From Diprion similis (Eukaryota; Arthropoda; Insecta; Hymenoptera; Diprionidae), in the NCBI RefSeq assembly GCF_021155765.1, contig NC_060105.1:9891001-9955000 (forward strand): 64,000 bases of DNA, in the 5' to 3' direction. The notes below the pieces were generated by a model. The model was not told the DNA's origin, did no database searches, and worked only from the letters and a program-made list of their open reading frames with translations. Position numbers and translations under genes: made by a program. This document shows, piece by piece, positions 63,211 through 64,000 of this stretch (position 1 is its first letter; each line of letters starts with the position of its first letter).

Positions 63211-64000
63211 CTGGACGATGAAAAAAACACTAACAATCTACTTCTGGCAACAGAAATCAAGCTTTTCAACAGCGATAAGGGGAGTCTCCTTATCGCCAAC
63301 TCAACGATTATGGAATAAACTTGACACACTGTGCATAGCGAAGGCCACTTATTGGCTCTGGCTATTGGAAGGGCGTAAAAAATCGTGATAATGCATTGCA
63401 ACGTAAACAATATTATGGATTATCCAATGATGACGTGGCTGAATATCAGCGGGAATTTTAAACGCACGTAGGAGGTGCCTAGGATGTATTGGGTGAGGGT
63501 TAACAAGCAGAATGGCCACATAATATAAAGCACAAAATGTCGAGTTTTTTTTTTAAGTGTAATGCGTAGAATTTCAAGATGCACAAGGGTAAAGTATGTA
63601 TTACATGTATATCTATAGAAAATTCGAAATATGAAAACGTCAAAGTATGTAAAGTGAAAATACAGAATCGTCAAAATGAATAAAAGTATGATCAGAATTT
63701 CGACAGTTGTAAATATGTTGTTATTTTGTACATTCTAAAATGTAATGGAACAGATTTCCGCATCCTTGAAATTTCCACACGTATTTTTATTCTTTTATTA
63801 GGTAGCCATTCTACTTTTTTACTCTCATCGAAAAAACGCTAGATTATCGATAAAAGTGAAACCTGTAAGCAATTTTAATTGCTTGAAAATTGTTCGTATC
63901 CAGCTGATTCACGAACTATGGCGCATCGAAGCACGATATGAACAAAAATTTATCACTGCTTGGTTTTTTTAACAGTGCTCTTCACAAATTTATGAACAAA
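63211..64000. other. Intron or upstream sequence of the PDZ gene
   Basis: No further exon seen; presumably intronic because the exon at 63038-63210 begins inside a codon at an acceptor site (GTCCAG). Confidence 0.5.

Overview
This is a 64 kb piece of AT-rich nuclear DNA from an animal, almost certainly an insect and most likely a hymenopteran. That placement is inferred from protein character, short GT-AG introns and an intact carboxypeptidase Q; no marker in the window fixes the species. There is no bacterial operon structure and no CRISPR. Exon coordinates were read by hand from splice sites and reading-frame phase; every multi-exon model closes in frame.

Layout. (1) 1-11500, plus: the C-terminal half of UNC80 (19 exons, 1,682 codons plus stop), a large subunit of the NALCN sodium-leak channel complex. 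(2) 9051-22718: a tandem segmental duplication of about 7 kb. Each copy carries the last two UNC80 exons and a complete minus-strand carboxypeptidase Q gene (474 aa). Both carboxypeptidase copies look functional. The second UNC80 tail is an orphan that lost its last codons and 3' UTR. (3) 23273-26990, minus: a USP1-like deubiquitinase in six exons. (4) 28921-29634, plus: PIG-F, a GPI-anchor synthesis membrane protein, flanked by two direct copies of a 595 bp sequence. (5) 31530-50800: a satellite block. A 304 bp satellite (about 23 units, 32285-39350) and a 191 bp satellite (about 43 units, 40020-48310) are each almost perfectly periodic. Decayed relatives of the 304 bp unit lie on both sides and between the arrays. 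The 191 bp array contains a 17-monomer higher-order repeat of 3,247 bp. (6) 52494-56822, plus: two intronless genes, an ankyrin protein made of one duplicated ~96-residue module and a 631-aa protein with two copies of a module that reads like an OTU-type protease whose two halves are in reversed order. (7) 61834-63210, minus: the last three exons of a PDZ-domain protein that continues beyond the window. Between (6) and (7) are a small palindromic transposon-like element and a possible cysteine-rich terminal exon.

The housekeeping genes (UNC80, CPQ, USP1, PIGF) share no pathway; their order is ordinary synteny. The unusual material is the duplication, the nested satellites and the ankyrin/OTU-like pair next to them. 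That pair resembles, in parts only, the ankyrin-plus-OTU effectors of arthropod endosymbionts, and it is the best candidate here for an undescribed system. That link is inference.
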